Of a DNA stretch of 40,393 nt, positions 15,673 to 24,454 are shown piece by piece. How positions within the stretch are numbered: position 1 is the first letter of the stretch; every line of letters begins with the position of its first letter. The position numbers and the translations under genes were made by a program. Source of the DNA: Propionibacteriales bacterium (GTDB lineage: Bacteria; Actinomycetota; Actinomycetes; Propionibacteriales; Nocardioidaceae); NCBI GenBank assembly GCA_009377795.1, contig WHTJ01000039.1, forward strand, positions 1 through 40,393, written 5' to 3'. A model generated the notes under the pieces. The model saw only the letters and a list, made by a program, of their open reading frames with translations. It did not search any database and was not told the DNA's origin.

Positions 15673-15702
15673 AGGCTACGACCAGCGCGGTCAGGGGCAC
15701 AA
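15673..15702 (-). promoter_or_regulatory. Putative promoter of the 12-codon ORF
   Basis: On the minus strand, TTGTGC (15702-15697) and TAGCCT (15678-15673) are separated by 18 bases, a reasonable vegetative-sigma promoter. The predicted transcript would start just before the extended Shine-Dalgarno, giving a very short 5' UTR. Confidence 0.45.
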
Positions 15703-15739
15703 GGCGTTAATCACGTGGCGAACCCCACTGCCGGTGGCG

Positions 15740-15784
15740 GGCTCGACCGGCGTGGGCTCGACCGGCGTGGGCTCGACCGGCGTG
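15740..15784. repeat. Three perfect tandem copies of a 15-bp unit
   Basis: GGCTCGACCGGCGTG is repeated exactly three times (15740-15754, 15755-15769, 15770-15784), and a partial fourth runs into the alpha-glucosidase stop codon at 15788-15790. The repeat is just downstream of that gene and is likely to vary in copy number by slippage. Confidence 0.9.
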
Positions 15785-15787
15785 GGC

Positions 15788-17371
15788 TCAGCCGGTGCGG
15801 AACCAGGCCGCGGTGTTCGGCGGCAGCCGGCCGGACCGGACGTCCGCGGTCTCGCCGGACGAGGTGAGCACGGCCTCGCCGTCCACGCGGAACCGCCGCG
15901 ACCGGCGCCCGCAGTTCAGGGCGCAGACGAGCCCTCCGGCACGCCGGAACGCGAGCACGCCGGGCGGCGAGTCGAGGAACTCGATGCGCGCGCCGAGCCC
16001 GGAGATCCACTCCCGCCGGACGGCGAGGAGCCGCCGGTAGAAGTTCAGCATCGAGTCCGCGTCGGCGTCCTGGACCGCGGCGGTCAGCTTCGACCAGTCC
16101 GCCGGCTGGGGCAACCAGGTCCGGGCCTCGTTGTCGGTGCTGAAGCCGTACGGCGGTCGGTACCCCGACCACGGCAGCGGCACCCGGCAGCCGTCGCGGC
16201 CGACGTCACCGCCGCGCAGCCAGGCCGGATCCTGACGTGCCGACTCCGGGACGTCGACCTGCGGCAGCCCGAGCTCCTCCCCGGCATAGAGGTACGCCGA
16301 CCCGGGCAGGGCCAGCATGGTCATGGCCGCTGCCTTGGCCCGGGCCACGCCGTCGGCGCCGTCGCCGTACCGGGTGACATGGCGCACGACGTCGTGGTTG
16401 CTCAGCACCCACGTCGGCGACGCGCACACCGGGTCGACCGCCGCGAACGTCTGCGTGATGACGTCGCGGAACGCCGCCGCCGACCACGGTGCGAGGAGCC
16501 AGTGGAAGTTGAACGCCTGCTGCAGCTCGTCCGGCCGCACGTACCGGGCCATCTTCTCGGGGCTGTCCACCCAGGCCTCGGCGACCGCCATCCGGTCCCC
16601 GTCGTACTCCTCGAGCACCCGGTGCCACCGGCGGTAGATGTCGTGCACGCCCTCCTGGTCCCACGCCGGTGACGGCTGCCCGCGCCGCCGGTCCGGCAGC
16701 GACGGCTCCTTGACCAGCCCGTGCGCCACGTCGATGCGGAACCCGTCGACGCCGCGGTCCAGCCAGAACCGCAGGATGTCCTCGAACTCCGCGCCGACCT
16801 CAGGGTGGCTCCAGTCGAGGTCCGGCTGCGCCCGGTCGAAGAGGTGGAGGTACCACTCGCCGTCCGGTACGCGAGTCCAGGCGGGTCCGCCGAACAGGGA
16901 CTTCCAGTTGTTCGGCGGCCGTTCGCCGTACCGGCCACGGCCGGTACGGAAGAGGTACCGCTTCCGTTCGGCGCTGCCCGGTCCCGCGGCGAGCGCCGCC
17001 TGGAACCACGGATGCCGGTCGGAGGTGTGGTTCGGTACGACGTCGATGACCACCCGGATGCCGCGGTCGTGCGCGCCCGCCACCAGCTCGTCGAAATCCG
17101 ACAGTGTGCCGAACATCGGGTCGACGTCACGGTAGTCGGCCACGTCGTACCCGTGGTCGGCCTGCGGCGACGGGTAGAACGGCGTCAGCCAGATCGCGTC
17201 GACGCCGAGCGCGGAGAGGTACGGCAGCCGCGACGTGATGCCGGAGATGTCCCCGATCCCGTTACCCCGGCCGTCGGCGAAGCTGCGCACGTAGATCTCG
17301 TAGAAGACCGCGTCCCGCCACCATGGACGGGTACGGGCGCGGGAGGGTGCAGCGGTCAAGGGGAGTCCCAT
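15788..17371 (-). CDS. GH13 alpha-glucosidase / oligo-1,6-glucosidase-like enzyme
   Basis: A 527-residue cytoplasmic glycoside hydrolase that cleaves alpha-glucosidic bonds in maltose, trehalose or isomaltose-type sugars. The GH13 regions are present in order: DVVPNHTSDRHPWF (region I), GFRIDVAHG with nucleophile D214 (II), MAVAEAWV with acid/base E265 (III), and LSNHDVVRH with D327 (IV). The opening WWRDAVFYEIYVRSFADGRG and the VGVDAIWLTPFYPSPQADHG-type stretch are typical of actinobacterial alpha-glucosidases. No signal peptide is present. It follows the hotdog-like gene after eight bases, so both probably share a transcript. Exact specificity cannot be told. Confidence 0.92.
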   Translation of the reverse strand: MGLPLTAAPSRARTRPWWRDAVFYEIYVRSFADGRGNGIGDISGITSRLPYLSALGVDAIWLTPFYPSPQADHGYDVADYRDVDPMFGTLSDFDELVAGAHDRGIRVVIDVVPNHTSDRHPWFQAALAAGPGSAERKRYLFRTGRGRYGERPPNNWKSLFGGPAWTRVPDGEWYLHLFDRAQPDLDWSHPEVGAEFEDILRFWLDRGVDGFRIDVAHGLVKEPSLPDRRRGQPSPAWDQEGVHDIYRRWHRVLEEYDGDRMAVAEAWVDSPEKMARYVRPDELQQAFNFHWLLAPWSAAAFRDVITQTFAAVDPVCASPTWVLSNHDVVRHVTRYGDGADGVARAKAAAMTMLALPGSAYLYAGEELGLPQVDVPESARQDPAWLRGGDVGRDGCRVPLPWSGYRPPYGFSTDNEARTWLPQPADWSKLTAAVQDADADSMLNFYRRLLAVRREWISGLGARIEFLDSPPGVLAFRRAGGLVCALNCGRRSRRFRVDGEAVLTSSGETADVRSGRLPPNTAAWFRTG

Positions 17372-17379
17372 CGGCTGGA

Positions 17380-18108
17380 TTACTGGAAGGCGCCGGGATC
17401 GACGGTGATCCAGACCTGCTCCGCGCGCGCGACCGCGCGGTCGCCGGAGTAGAGAGTGGTGGCGGTGGACATCTTGCGGCCCTGCTGGCCCAGCATCCGG
17501 CCCATCACGACGTACGGCTCGCCCACGCGCACGGGCGCGCCTACCAGCGCGGTGATCCGCCCGAGAACCAGGGGCCGGCCGGACAGGTCAGCCGTCCAGG
17601 CGCCGGGACAGTCCAGCGCGGCCCAGACGAAGGCCGGTGCGACGCCGTCGGAGTCTCCGAGCGACGGGTCGGGCGTCCAGGTGCAGGCGGTGGTACGCCC
17701 GTCCTCCAGCAGGCCCGGGGACAGGCGGAGGCCGTCTCCGGGCTCGCGGTCGGTTCCGCAGGTGAAGCACGTCGGGAACGGGTGGTGTTCGAGGCCGGCG
17801 TACGTCGACTGCAGGTCCCGGGCCCTCGCGAACGGCACGGCGGGCACCGGGTCATGTGACAGGCTCCCGGGCCGCGCCTCGGCGACCAGCGCGTCGCCGT
17901 CGCGGAGCGTGACGGCGTCCTCGGCCCGCTCGACGTCCATCGGGACCCCGAGCGGTGGCGGTGTGCGCAGGGTCACCGTGACCGCGTGCTCCGGGCCGTA
18001 CGACGGGTCGATGCCGCGGGCGGCGAGCGCGAGCGTACCCGCGGTGTAGCCGCCGTTACCGGAGTTCGGCGGACCGGTGAACCGCCGTCCGATCGTGATG
18101 TTCGGCAT
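17380..18108 (-). CDS. Hotdog-fold-like protein, unknown substrate
   Basis: A 242-residue protein with NSGNGGYTAGTLALAARGID near the N-terminus, FPTCFTCGTDREPGDGLRL in the middle and FVWAALDCPGAWT, then VGEPYVVMGRMLGQQGRKM, toward the C-terminus. The pattern GNGGY...CxxCG...GEPYVVxGR is known from actinobacterial conserved proteins related to thioesterase (hotdog) folds; the function is not established. I chose ATG 18108 (MPNITIGRRF) because similar proteins begin there; the frame is open further upstream. The two close cysteines are notable and could bind metal. It lies upstream of the GH13 gene and divergent from ideR. Confidence 0.7.
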   Translation of the reverse strand: MPNITIGRRFTGPPNSGNGGYTAGTLALAARGIDPSYGPEHAVTVTLRTPPPLGVPMDVERAEDAVTLRDGDALVAEARPGSLSHDPVPAVPFARARDLQSTYAGLEHHPFPTCFTCGTDREPGDGLRLSPGLLEDGRTTACTWTPDPSLGDSDGVAPAFVWAALDCPGAWTADLSGRPLVLGRITALVGAPVRVGEPYVVMGRMLGQQGRKMSTATTLYSGDRAVARAEQVWITVDPGAFQ

Positions 18109-18310
18109 CGTGCTCGACCTTAGCGCCGAGGCTGCAACCCTGCCGGTCCGGACCTGCATCGCCATGACACGCTCGATCACGCCAACCTCGCCCGACGCGT
18201 AACGCAACGTGTCACGACGCGCGAATACCCACCCGCGCAGCGCCGCCGCGGGCGGGTAAGGCGTGTCCGGAACAGCCCTGAGCGTCCTCCCTGCATGGCA
18301 GAATGGCTGC

Positions 18311-19003
18311 GTGAGCGACCTGATCGATACCACCCAGATGTATCTGAAGGCGATCCTCGAGCTGGAGGAGGAGGGCATCGTCCCGCTTCGGGCGCGGATC
18401 GCCGAGCGGCTGGGGCAGTCCGGGCCGACCGTGAGCCAGACCGCCGCCCGGATGGAGCGTGACGCGTTGCTCACCATCGAGGGGGACCGTCACCTCGAGC
18501 TCACCCGAAAGGGCCGCGACCTCGGCACCCAGGTGATGCGCAAGCACCGGCTCGCCGAGCGGTTGCTCACCGACGTCATCGGCCTGGAGTGGGAGCTCGT
18601 GCACAACGAGGCGTGCCGCTGGGAGCACGTCATGTCGGAGAACGTCGAACGCCGTCTGGTCGCGCTGCTTCAGCATCCGACGGTGTCGCCGTACGGCAAC
18701 CCGATCCCGGGCCTCGTCGAGCTCGGCGAGAGCGCACCGGAAACCGACGTCATGGCCGGCCTGGAGCGCCTCGACAAGGTGATCACCGACCACGATGGGC
18801 CGGTGACCGTGACCATCCGCTGCATCGGCGAGCCGATCCAGACCGACGAGGAGGTCCTGGCCACCCTCGGCCGGGTGAGCGCCGTGCCCGGCATGACCGT
18901 CAAGGCGTCCTCCTCACCCGAGGGCGTGCTCATCGACAACGGGGACGAGGTCGTCGAGCTGGACGCCGATGCCGCCGCTCACGTGTTCGTCGAGCTCCGC
19001 TGA
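18311..19003 (+). CDS. ideR: Iron-dependent transcriptional regulator, DtxR/IdeR family
   Basis: A 230-residue metalloregulator that binds DNA when loaded with Fe2+. The order is: helix-turn-helix at residues 25-50 (RIAERLGQSGPTVSQTAARM), dimer and metal-binding domain to about 140, then an SH3-like/FeoA domain. Numbering matches DtxR directly, and all ligands are kept: M10, C102, E105 and H106 (primary site) and H79, E83 and H98 (ancillary site), in RKHRLAERLL and VHNEACRWEHVMSE. The start GTG 18311 has no Shine-Dalgarno, but CAGAAT lies six bases before it, so the mRNA may be leaderless. The divergent gap to the hotdog gene is about 200 bp. I see no clear iron box in the window. Confidence 0.94.
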   Translation: MSDLIDTTQMYLKAILELEEEGIVPLRARIAERLGQSGPTVSQTAARMERDALLTIEGDRHLELTRKGRDLGTQVMRKHRLAERLLTDVIGLEWELVHNEACRWEHVMSENVERRLVALLQHPTVSPYGNPIPGLVELGESAPETDVMAGLERLDKVITDHDGPVTVTIRCIGEPIQTDEEVLATLGRVSAVPGMTVKASSSPEGVLIDNGDEVVELDADAAAHVFVELR

Positions 19004-19032
19004 GCCGAGCGCCGTTCCGGTATCCCACGACC

Positions 19033-19842
19033 TTGACCGATTGGCGGACCTACCTTGCGGGCTTCCACGCCCGCAACCCCGGCATCACCGAGGCGGTCCT
19101 CCGGCGCGCACGATCCGGCGGGCTGACGCCGTACACCTGGCTGGCCCGCGCGGTCTCGGGCGACCGGGTTCTCGATCTGGCGTGCGGCAACAGCGCGATG
19201 GCGGCCACGCTGGCGGAGGACCGATCGCGCACCACGCAGCCGTGGGTGGTGGGTGTCGACACCTCGGAGGCCGAGCTGCGGGCGGGACGAGAACGCGGTC
19301 GCGGCGGCCCGCTCGTACGCGCCGACGTAGGCGCGTTGCCGTTCGCCGGCGGGAGTTTCGACGCGGTGGTCTCGTCGCTCGGACTGGTGGTGGCGGAGGA
19401 GCTCGACGGCGTGCTGGCCGAGGTGGCGAGGGTGCTTCGTCATGGTGGTGTGCTGGCGGCGACCGTCCCGTCCGCCGTACCGCTGCGAGCGCAGGACATG
19501 CGGCTGCTGCCCCCGCTGACCGCGCGGCTGCGTACGACGCCGCAGTTCCCGGCCGGTGGTGAGATGACCGGCCTGGGTACGTCCCTCGAGGCGGCGGGCT
19601 TCCGGGTGCTGGAGGACGCGCGGGAACGGTTCGCGTTCGTCGTACGGACGCTGGAGGACGCCGACCTGCTCATGCGCTCGCTCTACCTGCCGGACACTCC
19701 CGACCGGCGACGGGATTCCGCGGCGTCCTGGCTCGCCGCGCGCGCGGCCGGGGCCGGCGGCGAGGGGGTGGAGGTCGCGACCCCGATTCGCCGGGTGGTC
19801 GCGATGAAGTCGGTTGAGTCAGACGTCGGGGGTTTGCAATAG
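19033..19842 (+). CDS. SAM-dependent methyltransferase (type 11-like)
   Basis: About 269 residues with a class I methyltransferase core: VLDLACGNSAMAATLAED (motif I), VVGVDTSEAELRAGRERG, RADVGALPFAGGSFDAVVSS, and a VARVLRHGGVLAATVPSAVP strand. This is the layout of small-molecule or lipid methyltransferases. The start is uncertain: no ATG or GTG fits between the ideR stop and the conserved start of the protein. TTG 19033 (TDWRTYLAGFHARNP) is the best choice, and CTG 19000 is possible. It follows ideR after 29 bases, so cotranscription is likely. Substrate unknown. Confidence 0.75.
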   Translation: MTDWRTYLAGFHARNPGITEAVLRRARSGGLTPYTWLARAVSGDRVLDLACGNSAMAATLAEDRSRTTQPWVVGVDTSEAELRAGRERGRGGPLVRADVGALPFAGGSFDAVVSSLGLVVAEELDGVLAEVARVLRHGGVLAATVPSAVPLRAQDMRLLPPLTARLRTTPQFPAGGEMTGLGTSLEAAGFRVLEDARERFAFVVRTLEDADLLMRSLYLPDTPDRRRDSAASWLAARAAGAGGEGVEVATPIRRVVAMKSVESDVGGLQ

Positions 19843-19845
19843 GGT
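19840..19845 (+). promoter_or_regulatory. Putative leaderless -10 box of the ABC exporter
   Basis: TAGGGT, seven bases before ATG 19853, overlaps the stop codon of the methyltransferase. TTGAGT lies 20 bases upstream (19814-19819). No Shine-Dalgarno precedes the ATG, which fits leaderless initiation. Confidence 0.4.
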
Positions 19846-19852
19846 GGGGCCC

Positions 19853-20761
19853 ATGCCTCGGGAGGGTGTACCGATCGACATTGTCGGTCTGACCAAAAGA
19901 TTCGGACCGGTGCTCGCCGTCAACGACATCTCCTTTCACGTCGAGCCAGGGCGGGTCACCGGATTTCTGGGCCCCAACGGCGCCGGCAAGACGACCACGC
20001 TTCGCTGCGTGCTCGGACTGGTGACGCCGACCGCCGGCACCGCCACCATCGGCGGGCGGCACTACCGCGACCTGCCGGATCCGGTCGGTACGGTGGGCGC
20101 CGCGCTGGAAGCGGCCAGCTTCCATCCCGGCCGGTCGGCGCGCAACCACCTCAAGGCCATGACGCATGGTGCGGGCGTACCCGATGCCCGCATCGACGAG
20201 GTGCTCGACATCGTGTCGCTGGCCGAGGTCGGCGACCGCCGCGCCGGCACGTACTCCATGGGCATGCGTCAACGGCTCGGCCTGGCCGCCGCCCTGCTCG
20301 GCGACCCGCCGGTGCTCGTCCTCGACGAACCGGCCAACGGCCTCGACCCGGCCGGGATCGCCTGGCTGCGCGGCTTCCTCCGCGATCTGGCCGGAGAGGG
20401 GCGCACGGTGCTCATCTCCAGTCACGTGCTCAGCGAGGTGCAGCAGACCGTCGAGGACGTCCTGATCCTGGCGAACGGCCGGCTGATCCGGCAGGGGCTG
20501 CTGCACGACCTGGAGGATCCCGCGACCCGCGGGGTTCTCGTCCGTACGCCGACTCCGGAGCGGTTGCGCGACGCGCTCTGGGAGGAGGGCATGACCGAGT
20601 CCGGATCGTCCGACGCCATGATCCGGGTCACCGGGTCGCCGCCGGCGGCCGTGGGTGCGGCCGCGTTCAAGCACGGCGTCGAGCTGCACGAGCTGTACAC
20701 CGAACCCAGCGACCTCGAGCGCACCTTCCTCGAACTCACCACCGAGGAGGCCCAGGCATGA
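19853..20761 (+). CDS. ABC transporter ATP-binding protein (NatA/BcrA-like exporter)
   Basis: A 302-residue ATPase with Walker A FLGPNGAGKTTTLR, signature YSMGMRQRLGLAAALLG, Walker B PVLVLDEPANGLDP and H-loop LISSHVLSEV. The C-terminal 80 residues are the extra domain usual in CcmA/DrrA/NatA-type exporters. It pairs with the permease that overlaps it by four bases (ATGA). The two would form an export system for a drug, lipid or antibiotic; the substrate is unknown. The start MPREGVPIDIVGLTKRF is preferred over a longer in-frame start because of the conserved N-terminus and the -10 box just upstream. Confidence 0.92.
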   Translation: MPREGVPIDIVGLTKRFGPVLAVNDISFHVEPGRVTGFLGPNGAGKTTTLRCVLGLVTPTAGTATIGGRHYRDLPDPVGTVGAALEAASFHPGRSARNHLKAMTHGAGVPDARIDEVLDIVSLAEVGDRRAGTYSMGMRQRLGLAAALLGDPPVLVLDEPANGLDPAGIAWLRGFLRDLAGEGRTVLISSHVLSEVQQTVEDVLILANGRLIRQGLLHDLEDPATRGVLVRTPTPERLRDALWEEGMTESGSSDAMIRVTGSPPAAVGAAAFKHGVELHELYTEPSDLERTFLELTTEEAQA

Positions 20762-21594
20762 GTCGGCTGAACCTGTCCGCCGAGGAATCGGTCGGCCATC
20801 CGGGTATCGGGCATCTGGTCAGGTCGGAGGTGCTGAAGATCCGCTCCACCCGGCTGTGGTGGGCGTTGCTGCTCGGCGCGATCCTGCTGGTGATGGTGCA
20901 GGCGGGGTTCACCGCCGCCTTCGAGGGTCAGGACCAGGGCTTCGGCGAGACGTCCGTACTGCCGTCCGGCGACAGCCCGGAGCTGGTCCGGACTGTCTAC
21001 ACGCAGGGTTTCTTCGCCGGCTACATCTTCGCGCTCATCCTGGGAATCACCGGCCTCACCGGTGAGTACCGCTACCAGACGATCACCCCGACCTTCCTGG
21101 TCGCGCCGAAGCGCTACCCCATCGTGGTGGCGAAGATCGTCGCCCACCTGTTCTTCGGTGTGCTCTACGGCGTGGCGTGCACCGCCGCGGCGATCGTGGC
21201 CGGCGGGATCGTGCTGGTGGCGAAGGGCTTCGACTTCGGGCTGACCGCGGAGGGCGTGCCGCGCGCTCTCGCCACGTCCGTGCTCGCCATGGCCTTGTGG
21301 ACGATCTTCGGGATCGGGGTCGGCACGCTGATCAAGAACCAGATCGCGGCCATCCTGGTCGGGGTCGCGGTCGCGTACATCGTCGAGCCCCTGCTCGGGC
21401 TCGTGCTGAGCGTCCTGGAGATCGAGGCGGTGGGCAAGTACCTGCCCACGGCCGCGTCGACCGGGTTGTTCGAGTCCTTCTCCTACGGACAGAGCCTGCT
21501 CGCCTGGTGGCAGGGCGGGCTGGTGCTGATCGCATACGCCTGCCTGTTCGCCCTGCTCGGCGTCCTCCTGTCGGTACGCCGCGATATCACGTGA
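20758..21594 (+). CDS. ABC-2 type transporter permease
   Basis: A 278-residue membrane protein with about six helices. It begins with a cytoplasmic segment (LVRSEVLKIRSTRLWWALLL), then has a large extracellular loop (residues 55-80) and ALILGITGLTGEYRYQTITP, the ABC-2 permease motif between helices 2 and 3, ending SVRRDIT. It overlaps the ATPase gene by four bases and is clearly its partner. Confidence 0.9.
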   Translation: MSRLNLSAEESVGHPGIGHLVRSEVLKIRSTRLWWALLLGAILLVMVQAGFTAAFEGQDQGFGETSVLPSGDSPELVRTVYTQGFFAGYIFALILGITGLTGEYRYQTITPTFLVAPKRYPIVVAKIVAHLFFGVLYGVACTAAAIVAGGIVLVAKGFDFGLTAEGVPRALATSVLAMALWTIFGIGVGTLIKNQIAAILVGVAVAYIVEPLLGLVLSVLEIEAVGKYLPTAASTGLFESFSYGQSLLAWWQGGLVLIAYACLFALLGVLLSVRRDIT

Positions 21595-21613
21595 GACATG
21601 ACGTCCATGCCGC

Positions 21614-22882
21614 ATGAGTAGCCAGCGGAGGCGGGGTCGGTTCGGCATACCCCCGATCTCCAGCCCGTTCGCGCTGCTGCCGCGCGAGGTCGCCGTGCTC
21701 GCCGCGGTCGCCTTCGCGGTGGCGATCGGGTTCGGCATCGTCGCGCCGGCGATCCCGGTCTTCGCCCGGCACTTCGGCGTCGGCAAGACCGCGGCCGGAG
21801 CCGTGGTGTCGGCGTTCGCGCTCATGCGCCTGGTGTCCGCGCTCGGCGGCGGCCGGTTGGTCGAGCGGTTCGGCGAGCGGGTGATCCTGTCGACCGGGAT
21901 CTTCATCGTCGCCGGTTCGACCGGCCTGTCGGGGCTGGCGCAGAGCTATGAGCAGCTGCTGGTGCTGCGTGCGGTCGGCGGCATCGGCAGCTCGATGTTC
22001 ACGGTGTCCGCGATGGGGTTGCTGTTCCGGGTGTCCGGCGGCGCCAACCGGGGCCGTGCGGCCAGCCTGTTCCAGGGCGGGTTCCTGGTGGGCGGCCTGG
22101 TGGGTCCGGTCATCGGTAGTGTGCTGACCGGGATCTCGCTGCGGCTGCCGTTCTTCGTGTACGCCGTCTCCCTCCTGGTGGCGGGCGGGATCGCGGCGGT
22201 CTTCCTGGCCCACGTGCGGCTGCGCAACGGCGCCGATCCGGCGCCGGCGGCCGCTGCCGAGGAGCCGGTCGAGGAGAGCCTGGGAGTCCGGGAGGCGCTG
22301 CGGAGTAGCGCCTACCGAGCCGCGCTGTTGGCCAACTTCGGCACCGGCTGGGCGCTCTTCGGCGTGCGGATGAGCCTGATCCCGCTGTTCGTGACCGAGG
22401 CCGAGGGGATGGACGTCGACGTAGTCTGGGTCGGGATCGGCTTCTTCTGCTCGTCGCTGACGCAGATCTCATTTCTGATGTACGCCGGCCGCTACGTCGA
22501 CGACGTGGGCCGCAGACCGGCCATGGTGCGGGGCGGGCTCATCGCCGGGGTGGCGATGCTGGCGGTCGCGCTCTCGACCGCGCTGCCGGTGTATATCGGG
22601 GCCATGCTGCTGTTCGGCGTGGGCAGCGCGTTTCTCGGCACCGCGCCGGGCGCGGTGGTGGGCGACGTCATGAGAGGACGCGGCGGCCGGGTTGTCGCGG
22701 TGTTCCAGATGTCGTCGGACTCCGGGGCCATCCTCGGGCCTCTGCTGGCCGGTGCGCTCGCCGACCTGTTCTCGTACGGCTGGGCGCTGGCGCTCACGGC
22801 CTCCGTGCTGTTTGCCGGTGTCGTCATGTCGGCCCGGATGCCGGAGACCGGTCCGGCAGCGGGAATCCGGGATCGTGCGTGA
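21614..22882 (+). CDS. MFS transporter, 12-helix (DHA1-like)
   Basis: A 422-residue major facilitator protein. It has VAIGFGIVAPAIPVFARHFG in helix 1, a motif A equivalent at GGGRLVERFGERVILSTG, AVGGIGSSMFTVSAMGLLF in helix 4 and GRYVDDVGRRPAMVRGGLIA after the central loop. This pattern is typical of drug/metabolite efflux permeases. It starts 19 bases after the ABC permease, so export of the same compound is possible but unproven. Confidence 0.88.
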   Translation: MSSQRRRGRFGIPPISSPFALLPREVAVLAAVAFAVAIGFGIVAPAIPVFARHFGVGKTAAGAVVSAFALMRLVSALGGGRLVERFGERVILSTGIFIVAGSTGLSGLAQSYEQLLVLRAVGGIGSSMFTVSAMGLLFRVSGGANRGRAASLFQGGFLVGGLVGPVIGSVLTGISLRLPFFVYAVSLLVAGGIAAVFLAHVRLRNGADPAPAAAAEEPVEESLGVREALRSSAYRAALLANFGTGWALFGVRMSLIPLFVTEAEGMDVDVVWVGIGFFCSSLTQISFLMYAGRYVDDVGRRPAMVRGGLIAGVAMLAVALSTALPVYIGAMLLFGVGSAFLGTAPGAVVGDVMRGRGGRVVAVFQMSSDSGAILGPLLAGALADLFSYGWALALTASVLFAGVVMSARMPETGPAAGIRDRA

Positions 22883-22894
22883 CAAGCTGGATGG

Positions 22895-24454
22895 ATGAGC
22901 GAGATCGGCGAGGTGGCATCACCGCCTACTCGACGCATGCGACGTGTCACGAGCGTCGCGCGTGTCGTCGCGGGTGTGCTGGTCGTGCTCGGCTCCGCGT
23001 TCGGCGGTGGGCTCGGACTGGGGTCGACCTGGGAGTCCACTCAGGAGAACGACGACTACCGGGTCTCGACCGAGCTGATTACCCGTTCTCAGGTGGAGAT
23101 CCCCACCAACATCGGTACGGCGACCTTCGACACGCATGCGTGGGGGCCCGGCGGGCGGGTCAGCGTCTCGGCGCTGGCGTTGCCGCCCGTGAGCCGGCAG
23201 GCCGACTCACCGCACATCGACCTGGACGCCCAGCTGGACGAGATCACCGACATGACCGTGGGTGCCGCCCAGAAGTCGGTGGTGAAGTTCGCCATCGGCT
23301 CCGTCGCCGGCGGACTCGTGGGTGCGTGGGCCTGGAGCGGCATCAGCGGGTGGCGGTCCAGGAGGGTGTGGCTCAAGTCCACGGCGGTCGGGCTGGTGGC
23401 CGCGCTGGGTGTCTCCGGGCTGTGGGGGATCGGGGCGTGGCTCACGTTCGACGAGGAGTACGGGAAACACCTGCGCGCGGACGGCCTGCTGGCGATGGGC
23501 CTCTCGAGCGAGCGCCTGCTCGCACAGCTCAACGCCAGGGACCAGCGTTACGCGGGCTATGTACAGAGCCTGACGACGTACCTCTCCCGCCTGAAGGAGA
23601 GCGCGGACCCGGAGAGCCACGTCCCGACCGCGGCCCGCGTGCTGCTGGTGTCGGACATCCACAGCCGCAACATCTACTCCCAGTTGCAGCGGGTGATCAC
23701 GTCGCAGGACATCGACTTCGTGGTCGACGCCGGTGACCTGGTCGACTGGGGCACGGGGTACGAGCTGTCCGCTCGTCCGGACCTGCGTCAGGGGATCGCC
23801 TCGCTCGACGTCCCGTACGTCTTCGTCAAGGGCAACCACGACGGCCCGAGCACGGTCGACGCGTTGCGGGAGATCCCCACCGTCGTGATCCTCGAGGGGC
23901 AGATGGAGGAGATCGCGGGGCTGCGGCTGGTCGGCGTCTCGGACCCGCGGATCTACCAGGACGGCGGTCCCACCGAGGTCGAGGAGCCGACCGTGGTGGA
24001 GGAGATGGAGCAGGAGGCGGCCGCCGAGGTGGCCGAGGCCTTCGGCGACGACCCGGGTCCGGTGGACCTGGCCGTCATGCACCACCCGGCGGGTGCGCGG
24101 CAGCTGGGCGAGGACCTGTCGGCCCGGGTCTGGGTGAGCGGACATACCCACGTACCGGCTCTCGACGTCGGCGAGGACTACCTCGACATCACCGTCGGTA
24201 CGACGGGCGCCGCCGGCATCCGCGCGTTCTACCGCCAGAACGAGGAGGGCGGCGTGGTCGCGACCCAGCAGAGTTTCGACATCCTGGACTTCGACGCGTT
24301 CTGCCGGCCGATCAGCCTGAGCCGGTTCACCTTCCCCAACTCGCTTGCCGACGTGGGCAACGCGCGCGTCTCCTACGAGACGCTCCGCTCCGACGCGGAC
24401 GACGAGCCGGCCGAGGAGGACGCCGAGGCGTCCCCGGAGCGCAGCTGCGGTTAA
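22895..24454 (+). CDS. Membrane-bound metallophosphoesterase
   Basis: A 519-residue protein with one helix at residues 22-44, an outside domain (45-130), two further helices (about 133-149 and 163-184) and a calcineurin-like phosphoesterase domain from about 248. Metal motifs are all present: D254 and H256 in VSDIHSRN, D281 in AGDLVDWG, N314 and H315 in KGNHDGPS, MHHPAG, and SGHTHVPALD near residue 412. The region at about 360-385 is acidic and low-complexity (EVEEPTVVEEMEQEAAAEV), and the C-terminus is also acidic. The substrate is unknown. Its stop overlaps that of the convergent BtuF-like gene in a shared TTAA. Confidence 0.9.
   Translation: MSEIGEVASPPTRRMRRVTSVARVVAGVLVVLGSAFGGGLGLGSTWESTQENDDYRVSTELITRSQVEIPTNIGTATFDTHAWGPGGRVSVSALALPPVSRQADSPHIDLDAQLDEITDMTVGAAQKSVVKFAIGSVAGGLVGAWAWSGISGWRSRRVWLKSTAVGLVAALGVSGLWGIGAWLTFDEEYGKHLRADGLLAMGLSSERLLAQLNARDQRYAGYVQSLTTYLSRLKESADPESHVPTAARVLLVSDIHSRNIYSQLQRVITSQDIDFVVDAGDLVDWGTGYELSARPDLRQGIASLDVPYVFVKGNHDGPSTVDALREIPTVVILEGQMEEIAGLRLVGVSDPRIYQDGGPTEVEEPTVVEEMEQEAAAEVAEAFGDDPGPVDLAVMHHPAGARQLGEDLSARVWVSGHTHVPALDVGEDYLDITVGTTGAAGIRAFYRQNEEGGVVATQQSFDILDFDAFCRPISLSRFTFPNSLADVGNARVSYETLRSDADDEPAEEDAEASPERSCG

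Noticed and set aside
18122-18137. GCGCCGAGGCTGCAAC as a further copy of the dispersed element
   Set aside because: Too many mismatches to the core and missing the flanking CCAGATG. It lies at a gene start, where GC-rich similarity is expected.
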